Assembly: GCA_038502055.1 (NCBI GenBank)
Contig: JAXRKN010000037.1
Span: 6,957,856 to 7,021,855 of the forward strand
Source of the DNA: Tanytarsus gracilentus
Lineage: Eukaryota; Arthropoda; Insecta; Diptera; Chironomidae
Direction of reading: 5' to 3'
Length of the DNA stretch: 64,000 bases
This document shows positions 13,159 through 23,953 of the stretch, piece after piece. Both the position numbers and the translations under genes were made by a program. Position 1 is the stretch's first letter, and every line of letters begins with the position of its first letter. Under the pieces are notes generated by a model. The model did no database searches. It was given only the letters and a program-made list of their open reading frames with translations, and was not told the origin of the DNA.

Positions 13159-13884
13159 AGTATAAGAGGTTTCTCACGGTACCGGTACGGTTCCCGTTGC
13201 CCGTCAATTTTCTACCCGGTATACCCGGAAAATTGCTCTACCCTTACCCGGGTAAAAATTAAAAAATTGAGAAATTTTTAATTTTTTTTGAAAAAATCTT
13301 CTCATATGTTTTTTAGTTTTGTTAAACCAATACCTGAAAATGTTTTGTTTCAATAATTTTTCCTTATCAAACTAATGCTCAAGAAGGTACTTTCCTATAT
13401 AAATTTATTCTTTGTAAATTTTTTAATTCAAAAAAGTATTTTGAAAATAACTGCAAGTGAACAAAAAAATAGCATGAGATGACATAAGAAGACTCAAACA
13501 AAGATCTCAATTTTGGACCATTGTTTAAAGCTTTCTAACGATTCAGGCAAATCAGTTACTTCATAGAGATTTTTAGAGGCTGGAGATATTGTAACAAAGG
13601 CTAGAACTCGAATGTCAGCCTTCACTGTGTAATGTTCCTTAAGAACTATTTCCGTTAAACTTTTTATATTTCTTTTAATCTATTCATTTTCTGTTTAAAA
13701 AACTTTTATTTCTGTTACTAAAAATGCTCTATGTAAAGATTAGCCGAAAATTTGAGTAAAAATAGGTATATTTTTTAAAAAAATTTCTTACCCGGGCATG
13801 CCCGGGCTACCCGGGTAGTAAATTTTTTTACCCGGGTAGGACAAAATCTCATTACCCGGGCATTTGAGAAACTCTAAGTATAAG
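13159..13884. mobile_element. hAT-like non-autonomous DNA transposon with target duplication
   Basis: A segment of about 710 bp is bracketed by the direct repeat AGTATAAG (13159-13166 and 13877-13884; the match extends to 11 bp with AGG). Its ends are imperfect inverted repeats: the left begins AGGTTTCTCACGG, and the right read inward begins TAGAGTTTCTCAAATG. Inside each end there are several copies of ACCCGGGTA or close variants (about 13210-13255 and 13790-13865), so the ends are sub-terminally repetitive. An 8-bp target duplication and TAGAG-type ends fit the hAT superfamily. No full transposase is present, so it would need enzyme supplied in trans. Confidence 0.65.
13494..13679 (-). pseudogene. 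Short open coding-like remnant inside the hAT-like element
   Basis: On the minus strand about 60 codons are open, ending in a TGA at 13496-13494, with an in-frame TAG just upstream that could coincide with a splice acceptor (TAG then ATTAAAAG). The peptide has a balanced, protein-like composition, including KADIRVLAFVTISPASKNLY followed by an acidic and serine-rich stretch. I do not recognise it. It lies centrally in the hAT-like element, so it could be the last exon of a deleted transposase or a captured host exon. There is no start codon of its own in good context. Confidence 0.3.
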
Positions 13885-16800
13885 AGGAGGAAGAAATATT
13901 TTCTCGTTCATGTAGCTTGAAGGTGTAAAGTACAAGAGAATAAAGAATAAGCAAAATCATTATGCGACCCAGGAATTCCGAAAAAAATGCTATTTCTACT
14001 CGTTTCGAAAAAAACCCTTTTTGTGATGAAAAGAAGTTGAAACGTGTGTGTTTGCGGAGGAAGAAAAAATTAATTTTCAAAGCCTCTTACACCGAAAAAA
14101 AGCCTTCAGGTTAATTGAATTCTTCTCCCCATGCCATGATTTTTTTGTGTGTTGTTAAATGCCATAAATCACAAGTGAGTACTTTTTTTCGTTATATGTA
14201 TGAAAATATGCCAAAAGAGAGCTCTTTTGTGTCTAAAGCAAGCATTAAATATGCATCGCATTTTATTGTGTATGTGTCTTTACCTTTCCTTAATAAATGT
14301 ATTCATGATTATGTGTGTGGCATGGTGAAGGTTCAAATATTCTTTTTCTCGCTTGCTCTCGTTATTTTTTCACCACAATTGTGGGCGCAAATTCATCTCA
14401 GCAATTACCACATAATAAATCGCTTTGGTGATGACTGAAAAGGTTTTTATTTATACTCAACATTGAAAAGCGACTTTTATGAGTTATTAAAATTTTATTT
14501 GTTCAAGATTGCTTTGGATCTTAAAAAAATTAGCATTTTAGATGAAAATAAGTTTAAAATTTTATTGTAATTAACAAAATTGAAGTGAATAAAAAAGTAT
14601 CAAATTACATAAGAAACAGCTAATAAATCTTATTTCAAATCAAAAAGCTGTCTCTGTTGCCCGAGAGGAAAATTTCGAGAGTGAAGAAAAGTTTTTATCT
14701 GTCCCGCGCTGACTGTTTCCAAAACAAAAAAGCGAGAGAAAAAGGAAAAAATATCTGACTTCAATTTTTTATGCTGTTAAGTTAAATTTCATCACTCGGG
14801 GCAGTTTATAATGAGATAAATATTAAATTTCCTTCGTACACTCAACGATGTTTTCGCTTTGAGCAAGTGAGGGGATGTTTGGAGATTGTAAGAAAAAGCG
14901 ATTAATCCTCGTCGTGTAGGCGAGTGAAGAACAACAAAATCATGGGATGAATTTTGTGCTTCGAGACTTGTCAAATATTTCTTAATCCTAAATTAGTTTT
15001 TATTTATTCCTTCATGAAGTTAAATTAATTTAAAAAACTTTAACTAAATTTTTAAAACTTGTGACATTAGTTTTAAAATAATCCCTGCCCAATAACTGTA
15101 AGAAATGAAATATGGAGTACGAAGGATGATAAAATAAACTGTAATAACATAGCAATGAACATACATCGAAACTCCCGCGAGAAATTTTCGTTCAGAAATG
15201 CCTTAAGAAAAATTTCGTAAAGATTCGAAGTCTCTTGATAATCTATTGGCGTACTCAATATATATTGGTAAGATTCACATGTAAGAAAAATTTAATCTAA
15301 AGCAAGTCAAGAAAGAAAAAAGCGAAAAAACTCCATCGTGAGTTGGTTCTAGTGGAAATTCTCAAGGAGGAAAAGTGAAGTTCGCCTGCGAAGCCTGAGG
15401 CAAATTTTTCTCGTTCTCAAATATACTTTCAAAAGATCCTTCTTCATAGTCTCGATGTGTGAGTGAATTCAGTGATGGGATCTCGCTTGTTTTTGAACAT
15501 TTCACCTGGGGCAACTTCAACTCGATGGACTATGAAAATGGAATAGATAACATTCCGAAAATATCTCCTCTCTGCTCCTTAACTATGCCTTCGATTCAAA
15601 TTGTGGTTTTTCATCCTCATGCATAGTCGAGAAGACAGAGTGGCTTCAAGTCATTTTCATAAGAATTTTTGACGCATAGTTTAACTAAAAATATGCCAAT
15701 TTTATTCTGATGAGGTTAAAATTTTTGTGTCAAAAACAGAATTTTCTTTTCTCACATTTCAATTAAATTTTTTCTCATTTTTTTAAGGTGAGACTTGTGA
15801 AGGGAAGTTTGCTTAACCCTTTTTTCTCACAAATCATTTTCATAATTTTACATCTCATCATTTCACATGCACATCATCTTTAGCTCTCACATTCATCTCG
15901 GATGTTGATTTACGACAAATATTTTTCTGAAATTTGAGAAATTTTTCAAACTGATCCTTCGTCAGATGAAGAAGAAAAAAGTTATTCACATACACACGCG
16001 TGTGTGCTCTGAAAGGATCAAAAAAGTTTCTTAAAATATTTACGCACAGGATTTTTTTATTTATTTTTGACGAGTTTGTTAATGAGGAAAATTTTTGTGA
16101 GTAATTAAAAATTTCTCGACCTTATTTTAACCCCATTTAAAAAAGTTTAACTCAAAATATATCAACGTCATCTCCATTTACGACGTCGCCCGAACTGGTA
16201 ATGTTTCTCATGCACATACTCACATACTTGTGAGATGATGAAACAGTGGATTGATGCTCTTGTAAGAGGTAAAATTTACATAATTTTTAATTTAAAAAGC
16301 GCTCAAAGGCTTCAATTGGGTTCCGATCTGTGCTGAGAAGAAGTAAATTTACTTACGACTGTATGTGAGCTTGCAATGCATGCACAATGGGAAAGTTTAT
16401 AAAGGTAAAACATGATGAGGGGGTGAATTGTGTCTAACATCAACAATAATAAGGGAAAAACTAACTTAAATGAACAACATTCGACATTATGTGATGATAG
16501 ACATGACTATCATGTCTCATATCCTCATATCCTCATCAACATCAACTGAGCAATTTTTTAGAAATTGAACTTTTGTTATGCTAAAATTCTATGCTAGTTA
16601 TTTGACTTACATGCAAAACTGTGAGCCAGTATGGAAATTGCAAAATCAACAGAAAACACATTTTTGTGTGTATACTGACTGACTTCATAATCTGGACTTG
16701 CAAAAAGTTTTCATTTCCTGTTTTAAAATTTTCATGTCCATCCTCAGGATGTTCATCAATGTGTTGTTTTGCATTTTTGTGGCATTCAAATCTTTTGTTT

Positions 16801-18275
16801 CCATTTCAACTCAAAAAATAGCTTGAGGGTTGAAATTGATTAGCTTAAATTTATTTTCATCCTTGCAATTGTAAAAATAATTTCAATTAATTTTCATCCA
16901 ATTTGTTGTCAATTCTGCAATTAAATAGTTTAAATTTTATTCCAATTGCAATAATTGATGTTTTAATAGTAAAAATAAAATTTATTGCATCACCAAGAGC
17001 AACAAAAAATTTTCAAAATTTGTTGTAAAAATTTCATTTTACATTAAAAATTAACAAAAAGTTTGAAAATATAAATTACAACGGTAATTTATTTTGATTT
17101 ATTGTTCGTTGAAATAACTTATTGTCATTTTACGACCAGGTATCATCGAGATATTGTTTAAAACATTTTCTCATAACATTTAATATTCTCTCATAATGGT
17201 GTGCTTTAAATGCTATAAATTACAATACCTTTACACCCACATATCGTATCAGATATTTCATATAGTTCAGCTAAGTGCTATTTAAATACATTTTCTTACC
17301 TTTTTATTATTTCATTGATAGTTTAGTCGGGGATTTAAAGTTAATGATGACTTTAATAGACTTTTTATATTTTAATAAAAAAGCAAAAAAAATTCAATAT
17401 TTATGCATGAAAAAACTTTTTTAATATGATTTTTCTCATTTAATATTTTTGCAGTTTTTTGTGTGCTATGCGCTGCGATAAATTCATGCATGAGTTTAAA
17501 AAATGCCGATGGCAATTTCTCATGATTAAAGTTGAAAATGAAATTGTTGAATATTAAAAATAGCATTTAAGTTATTTTTTAAGCGGAAATATCATGTGGA
17601 TATAGTTTGTGAAGGAGTGCCGGATAAAAACTTTCAAAAATATTTCTCATTTTATTAATTTTTGTAATTTTTCTTCCTTAGAATTTTTTATGTGAATAAT
17701 CACTCTAAGCTAAAATTCCACCATCGCACATATCGTCGTGATATTATTGCTCTCTCTCTCGTGATGTCAAAATACTTCGAAAATTGTTGATACGAAAAAC
17801 CCGATAATGAATAAATATAATTTTCAGAGAGTTGCCGCAGGACACTTAGAGTGAGAGCTGTATGTGTTTAGCCTCAAGCGCTTGGGACCAGTTTCATTTT
17901 AATTGCATCTCGTTTTTCCAATATATCCCTCACTCCACCAGCAGCAATGTGCTCTCGATACTAAAAACGCTCTCCATGCTGTCAAAAAACGTTGGAATAT
18001 TTGAAAATATATATGAAGTAAGAAAATTTGCTTCCGGGAGAGTTTATTTTATTTTCATACAATTTCAGCAGGAAAATAACTGCATTTGATTATAAAATTA
18101 TGCAGGTGTTTCAGACGTTGTCATCAGTGATTGCTTAATGGTAATTTTAGTGTCACATCCGTCACCAAGATCAACGTCGAGTGAATAAATTTTCTTCCTG
18201 CTGAGTTTGTCGACACTTTTAACGTCTCTCTCTCTCTCAAATTTTTCTCGCATTCTCTTTCATTCGTTTGCTCTC
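13885..18275. other. Non-coding AT-rich DNA
   Basis: No gene could be supported. A perfect 8-bp inverted repeat with a 3-bp loop lies at 16499-16517 (AGACATGA, CTA, TCATGTCT). The stretch 17788-17817 shares about 28 of 31 bases with 1973-2003 around TAATGAATAAATA. CTCTCTCTC tracts occur near 17750 and 18225. Confidence 0.55.
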
Positions 18276-18400
18276 TCCGATAATATCTCGACTCACAAAA
18301 TTGTTGCGCCCGAGGCAGGCTTTATATCATGCTTTTATGTATATATACTCACAATACTCAGCATTCTATCTCGAAACACAACCAACCGACATAAAATATT
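18276..18400. repeat. Dispersed 125-bp repeat, copy 2
   Basis: This is the second copy of the segment at 3699-3823, in the same orientation and differing at only three positions. The similarity stops sharply on both sides apart from CTCTC-rich DNA upstream of each copy. It lies about 0.5 kb upstream of the small secreted-protein gene on the same strand, so a regulatory role is possible but not shown. Confidence 0.75.
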
Positions 18401-18857
18401 TTCGTAGCTCCAAGTCTTGCTCGAGGGATTTTTCTGTAAATTGTGGAAAGGAACAATTTTTTCCTGACATTGAATAAAAATTTTAAAATGAAGAAAAAAA
18501 TTAAACTTTGTCAAAAAAATTAATGAAAAATAAATAAAATAGTTTTTTAAATATATTTCTTGAATATTTAATACGGAAAGAAAGATTACTTAAATAATGA
18601 AGAGTTCATTCGAGTTTAAGTTAGTTGTTAGTTATGTGGAAACACTGAGAGAAATTTTTTTAAAAAAGTTATCAAAAATTTTTTTAAGCAAATATTTTTT
18701 AAATATTAATCAAGATTTGAATTTTTTTTTACATGAAAGTCTCATGTCCTGTTTTAGCATTAAAAAATAATTGAAAATTTAAAAAATTTCTTTGAGTGTC
18801 AGATTTACAAAAAAAATTACTGCACGGCATGCGAAAGAATTCGAGTCTGACAAGAAT

Positions 18858-18898
18858 TTTAAATAAGGTTCTTTTCTCACTAAAAATTTTTAGTCAGT
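18858..18898 (+). promoter_or_regulatory. TATA-like box and TCAGT initiator
   Basis: TTTAAATAAGG at 18858-18868 lies about 30-35 bp upstream of TCAGT at 18894-18898, which matches the arthropod initiator. The first ATG of the downstream two-exon gene is at 18933, giving a leader of about 38 nt. The spacing fits a core promoter; this is inference from motifs only. Confidence 0.45.
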
Positions 18899-18932
18899 TT
18901 TTGGGTGCCAACTTTAAAACATCTCTCCTAAA

Positions 18933-19356
18933 ATGATGAAACTGAAAATTTTATTAGTGGTCATAATTAAATTATTTGTTACCCTTTACTGTGACGAATA
19001 CAATCAAACAAACACAACGTTTAGTATATTCAATAAAAGCCATAATAATGGTGAGCATAATCACAAAATATAAAATGTTAATATTCGAGTTTGTCATGTG
19101 GACATTGACATATCTTAAAGTCGTTTATTTCAAAAATATTTCATTCATAGTTTAAAAAAATCACACATGGCCATCAGATATAATCGTCAGAATTTTCAAA
19201 TCAAATTGATTTCTTGTAGATTCATCAGAAACAACTTTCAAAAACGCTACTCACTGGAGTGTCACTAAAAACTATACATACCAGTCATCTTGGCAATATT
19301 ACTATAACTGGTCATCATCATGGATAAAAAGTATATCGGGTGAAAGTCATGATTAG
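18933..19356 (+). CDS. Small secreted, sequon-rich protein (84 aa, two exons)
   Basis: Exon 1 is 18933-19050 and exon 2 is 19220-19356, with a 169-bp intron bounded by GTGAGC and TTCTTGTAG. The phase matches (39 codons plus one base, then two bases). The product starts MMKLKILLVVIIKLFVTLYC, a good signal peptide with cleavage likely after about residue 20. The mature part of about 64 residues is Ser/Thr/Asn rich, with four tryptophans (52, 64, 70, 74) and a YYY run at 66-68. It holds seven N-X-S/T sequons, at N24, N27, N34, N39, N48, N57 and N69, so it is probably heavily N-glycosylated if secreted. The second in-frame ATG at 18936 could also serve. An AATAAA lies at 19491-19496, 135 nt past the stop. 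I recognise no family and assign no function. Support is gene structure, signal peptide and composition, not homology. Confidence 0.6.
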
Positions 19357-19490
19357 ATTTTTCTTTGTTCAGCAACCAATAATGTCTGATGATTCTGCTG
19401 AAATTGTATAAAACCTAATCAACCATAAAAATGATGTTGCTTAAATTAAATTTCCAATATCAAGAGTAAAAAATCAAAAATTCATGAATT

Positions 19491-19496
19491 AATAAA
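19491..19496 (+). terminator. Candidate polyadenylation signal AATAAA
   Basis: AATAAA lies 135 nt after the stop of the small secreted-protein gene. Such hexamers are common by chance in DNA this rich in A and T, so this is only positional support. Confidence 0.3.
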
Positions 19497-21698
19497 TAAT
19501 TCCTCAATTTATTGAATATTTTCTCATTTCATTTTTGGTATTTTCTCTCAAGTTTTTAAAAAATAAAGCGTAAGTAAAGAAATATTTTACAACAAAAAAA
19601 GTGAAAGAGATTTTTTACATTTTAAGTTCTAATTTCCTTGAAACTTTTTTACCCTCTAACTTAAGTTTTTAACATGATATATCTTTAAATTTTATGTAAT
19701 TAATCTTTATCGAAGATTCAACAGAATGAAAAAGTAATTTTTTCATATTTTACTTTAAAGACACTTTAGTAGTGTTAGAACTTGATTTAGGCATTGAATT
19801 TTTAGGAAACATAAATTAATTAACAACAGTCTCTTTAAAATTGAGGGATAAAATTTGGCTTTAATATAAAAAAATTAAATTATTTTATAAAATATTGATA
19901 CAAAACTGAATAAATTTAAAGACAAAGTTCTTGAGGCTTTTGAAGGGGTCATTGAGAAAAATTTCTTAAATATTTAAAGGTTTTGACCTCAACGAACTTT
20001 TATCTTCAGCAAAAGAAAATAATTTTAAGGAAATGCCTTTAATTAATCTTGAGCCATTCGTTATAAATTTTTGATCTAATCGAATTTTACTGTTATTATG
20101 GTCCTATCGACTAAATGTCTAAAGAATTGTCATAATTTTTTATCTCTAAAGCTAAAGTTTAACTTTTTTAAGTGTATTCTTCTCTAATTTATTCCTAAAG
20201 TGTTCGTCATTCTGTTACAATCTAATTTAATTTTCCATCTGCTTTGAAAAATGACATCAAGTTGAATTGAAGTTTTTCTTCTTTAATTACATTTACGATT
20301 TTTTAATTTTTTTGTCTTCTAACTAATTTGATTTTCTCAAAATGAAATAAATTGCTAGAATTGAGTTTGAATCAATTTTTTTCGTGAGCATTCACAGTTC
20401 AAAAATTGACTCAAGCTTCCCTCACTCTAATTTTTAAAAGATAAGATCAAGAATTGTTCGTGAAATAAATTTGACATTTTAATTTTCGAACATCAAAAAT
20501 TTCACGAACAATCCTTTCCTTAAATGTCATATTCATTGGAGTATTTGTTTAATAATCAAGAGATTGTTTGAGTTTGTGAAATGAACTGATTGAGTCGTGA
20601 GTGCCTCAAAAAACTTTCTCGGTTAACATTTTCATTTGTAATCGTCAATAGAAACTTTTTAATGATAACGACAAATATTTGCAATAATTTTTTTCCTCAT
20701 TTCACTTTTGTCTCTGATATGTTAGAAAAGGGAAAAGAGATAAAGGGATTGAGAACAATTATCTTGGATAGGGGGTAGAGAATAACAAAATTAATGAGTA
20801 ACAATAACTACATTTTAATATGTGTAAAGTATCATCATCACATGTTGCAATTAATTTAGGTTTTCTCATTTTAATTAATTTAACAAACATCTCTAAACTA
20901 ACTTAACAATACATCAGATACTAGACACTAAACTAATAATCTCAAGTTCACTGTAGGGGAGAATTAAGAGGATTTGTCTTGTAAGTAAATTCAATTATTT
21001 TTCTACCTCAATAATTTATTAATTTTACAAAGCATTCGAGAATTGAAACAGATGAAAAAATTTTTTCATGACTTTTTGTGATTACTTCAAATTGTTTATA
21101 ATTTTTTAAATTTAAAATCTTAGTTTTAAAATTCATAAGTTTAACGGCTATGAATAATTGAAGGAAAATTTTGATGCAAAATTCGATGCATGATGAAAAT
21201 TTATAAACCGTTAAATTCATCAATTTGAGCGACTAGATTTTAGTCATTTAACATCTAATTAATTTTTCATGTTTTGAATTTGATAAATTCATTGAATAGT
21301 ATTTTTTTCATTGTTATCTTTTAATGTTTATTATAGTTTCGAGATTTCATTTTTTGTTGTTGGTCAAAATTACAATTAAATTTTATAATTATCGTTAATT
21401 TCTTGCTCTTAAACTTTAGATTAATTATTTTAAGATTTCTTTCTTTGACGAAGAGGAATTGCGTCATTACTTATTGATCATTGATTCGCTGAAGTGTAAT
21501 TCTAAAAGAAAGAATTTCAAAAATTTTCATCAATTGATTTTTTAATGGTTTTTGTGTGTAGATTTATGTTAATTTTTGAGGGTTATACCAATTAAACTAA
21601 AAATAATTTCCACATTTTTTCATGATCAATTTAAAATCAAAATCTGCTGAGATTTGAGATTGTTTTGTAAGCATGTGTGTCTGTTTGTGTTTTCAATT
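19497..21698. other. Non-coding AT-rich DNA downstream of Shal
   Basis: No gene seen on either strand. This is where further 3' exons or the 3' untranslated region of Shal would lie on the minus strand. I looked for the conserved continuation of Shal after SQRYQ and did not recognise it. Confidence 0.5.
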
Positions 21699-21719
21699 TT
21701 AGAATAACTTCCTAGATAC
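21699..21719 (-). other. Shal: Possible read-through end of Shal after exon 7
   Basis: After CAG at the end of exon 7 the sequence is GTATCTAGG, a weak but usable donor. If it is not spliced, translation adds six codons (VSRKLF) and stops at TAA 21701-21699. Family knowledge favours splicing to a further exon, because fly Shal continues past SQRYQ. The short tail would be an alternative isoform. Confidence 0.35.
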
Positions 21720-23953
21720 CTGATATCTTTGTGAGCAGCATCGACCACAGCACGATTGCAGCAGGCCGGGAGTTGTGTGAGTCGAGTGACTTGGACTTGC
21801 CATGGGCGATGGTGAACCTGTTCGTTTTGGCGGTGGAATTCCATTGAAGCCATTATCTAAGTCGAGAAACTCTCGATCCTAAAAGTCATAAATTTTAATT
21901 TGCGAATTTTCATCATACTGTCGGTCATATCAAAGCTCATAACTCAAAACTCACTGTTGTTTTTTCTAGACATCGCAACAGATGATGATGTTGTAACTCG
22001 AAAATGTCTTCATCATTAAAACTGTCATCCATATCGATTCCACTCTCTTGAGCGGCAAGTCGTGCTTCGGCCGCTCGTTTCTTATTGAGAAAGGCCGCAC
22101 CCGACGACGCCTTGACCATTTTAATCCGCACCAATCTTGCTTTCTATTCGTGTAGAAAAAGGAAGATAGATAAAAAGTGATTTAGTTGTTAGCGTCCATT
22201 TCATATCAAATTATATCATGGTTTAGTCATAAATCATCGAGACTTCTTCTTACCCTCTGTGCTTTTCGCTTGTCAGCACGCTGACTCTGATGATAAATTC
22301 GACTAAAGTTTGACACAATGACAGGGACGGGAAGTGCAATGACCAACACACCACTCAGTGAACAAACACCTCCCACAACTTTACCGGCTATAGTTTCAGG
22401 GACCATGTCACCATAACTACAAATTAATTGGTGTTAATGAGTTATTAGTAATAGCTAGAGTGAAAACTTACCCAAGCGTTGTCATCGTGACAATGGTGTA
22501 CCAGAAAGCGGCTGGAATTGACTGAAACACAGTGCCGTCCACATTCTTTTCGGCATAAAAAATCACAGTTGCAAAAATGATGATGGCCATGGCAAGTGAA
22601 AACACGAGGAAGCCGAGTTCAGATGCGCACGATTTGAGCGTATAGCCAAGGATTCGTAATCCTTGTGAATGTCGCGAGAATTTAAAAATACGAAATACAC
22701 GGAATACTCGAAGTGTAACAAAAGCTCCAGATACATCATCGTTATCTTGCATAAATAGACCGATGTAATACGGCATGATTGCCTAAAAATACAAAATTGG
22801 AAGCGAGAGGAGGAAAAACATATAAAATTGGCTTTTTTTTCGTTCGAGCGCTCGCTGCTTGTGAAAAATGAGAACAAATTAATCAAGAGCTAGTATGAAG
22901 ATAGACAAGGGTAGATTGGATGTATCAAATTTGTTAATTTTGTCTCTCTTGATCATTAAAATTTTCACCAAGTCCGAGCACTTTTCTATTTTACTCAATA
23001 CTTTACCACAACATCGATGACTGACATGACGCTCCGCATGAATTTCCACCTTGATGGTGCAGCGAATAATCGCAGCAAATATTCAGCAGTGAATATCATC
23101 ACACACGCTGTATCCAAACAAAAGAACACAATTTTATACCGCTCGCCACACGAGAGCGTACCCGCACGCCCTGGTCGCATCCCACATGGAACTAAAATAA
23201 CGAAATGTTTTAATTAATCACCAAGACTTAGGAAGGTCAAATTAGATGAAATTATTTACCAGTTTCTACCACATTTGCCATCACTGAAACGGCAATGAAG
23301 AAGCCGGTGACATAGTAGAACACAAGGGCTGCGGTTGATGTGTGAGGGTTTTCGAACGCCCGCCACATTCTCTGTCTTATGTTCGTGAGTGGCGGAAGGT
23401 TTTGGTTCTCTGAATTCTCCGATAATTTATCATCCTGCAAGCGTTCGGCATTTTCTCGCTTTCGATCTCGATAGTCTTCATAGCAGCAGTCACCGATGAC
23501 GTCGGGCAAGACACCGAAAAATGTCAATTCCTCGTCGTAGCTCGTTAGACATTCGTGTCGTGGAAAGTGAAGTTTGCCCGTTCGATAGTAATTGAGAATG
23601 TGTCGAAAAATGTCGGGATCCCGATCAAAAAAATACTCTCTGCTCTCTTCATCAAAGAAAAATTCACGTTCATTGCTTCCGAGTAGGGTGTCAGGGTATT
23701 TCTCTAAGGTATTTCGCCAAGTCTCAAATCGGTGACCCGAAATATTGATTATTAGTTTTTCATCTTCGGAACGTTTAGATTGATTGACAATAGGCGCTGG
23801 TGGCAGTGGATTTGTCGCTATAGGCACCCAACCAATCGCAGCTGAAGAGAGAAAAATAAATTGGGTTAGTTAGATATAAACGAAATTTATGACTTGTGGT
23901 GCTTTTCACTTACTTGCTCTTGCAAGCGGCAGCCACGCCGCTACAGATGCCAT
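21720..23953 (-). CDS. Shal: Voltage-gated A-type potassium channel Shal (Kv4)
   Basis: Seven coding exons on the minus strand: 23953-23914, 23841-23260, 23191-23007, 22782-22472, 22416-22254, 22143-21955 and 21878-21720. They total 1629 bp (543 codons), all with GT-AG introns of 55-224 bp and matching phases. Exon 1 gives MASVAAWLPLARA, the Kv4 N-terminus that binds auxiliary subunits and serves inactivation. Exon 2 carries the T1 tetramerisation domain (FETWRNTLEKYPDTLLGS, and the zinc-binding HECL and DCCYED) and the start of S1. Exons 3 and 4 hold S2 to the pore, including the S4 sensor LRVFRVFRIFKFSRH. The filter TLGYGD spans the exon 4/5 junction, and exon 5 has the S6 motif PVPVIV. Exons 6 and 7 encode the conserved C-terminal tail (DEDIFELQHHHLLRCL, GSPSPMASP, CCGRCCSQRYQ). 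The product forms tetrameric channels for transient neuronal potassium current. The last exon either splices on outside what I can identify, or reads through to a stop at 21699. Confidence 0.95.

Noticed and set aside
14115..14438. 107-codon plus-strand frame
   Set aside because: Composition is that of translated AT-rich DNA, with no domain and no plausible promoter or splice signals.
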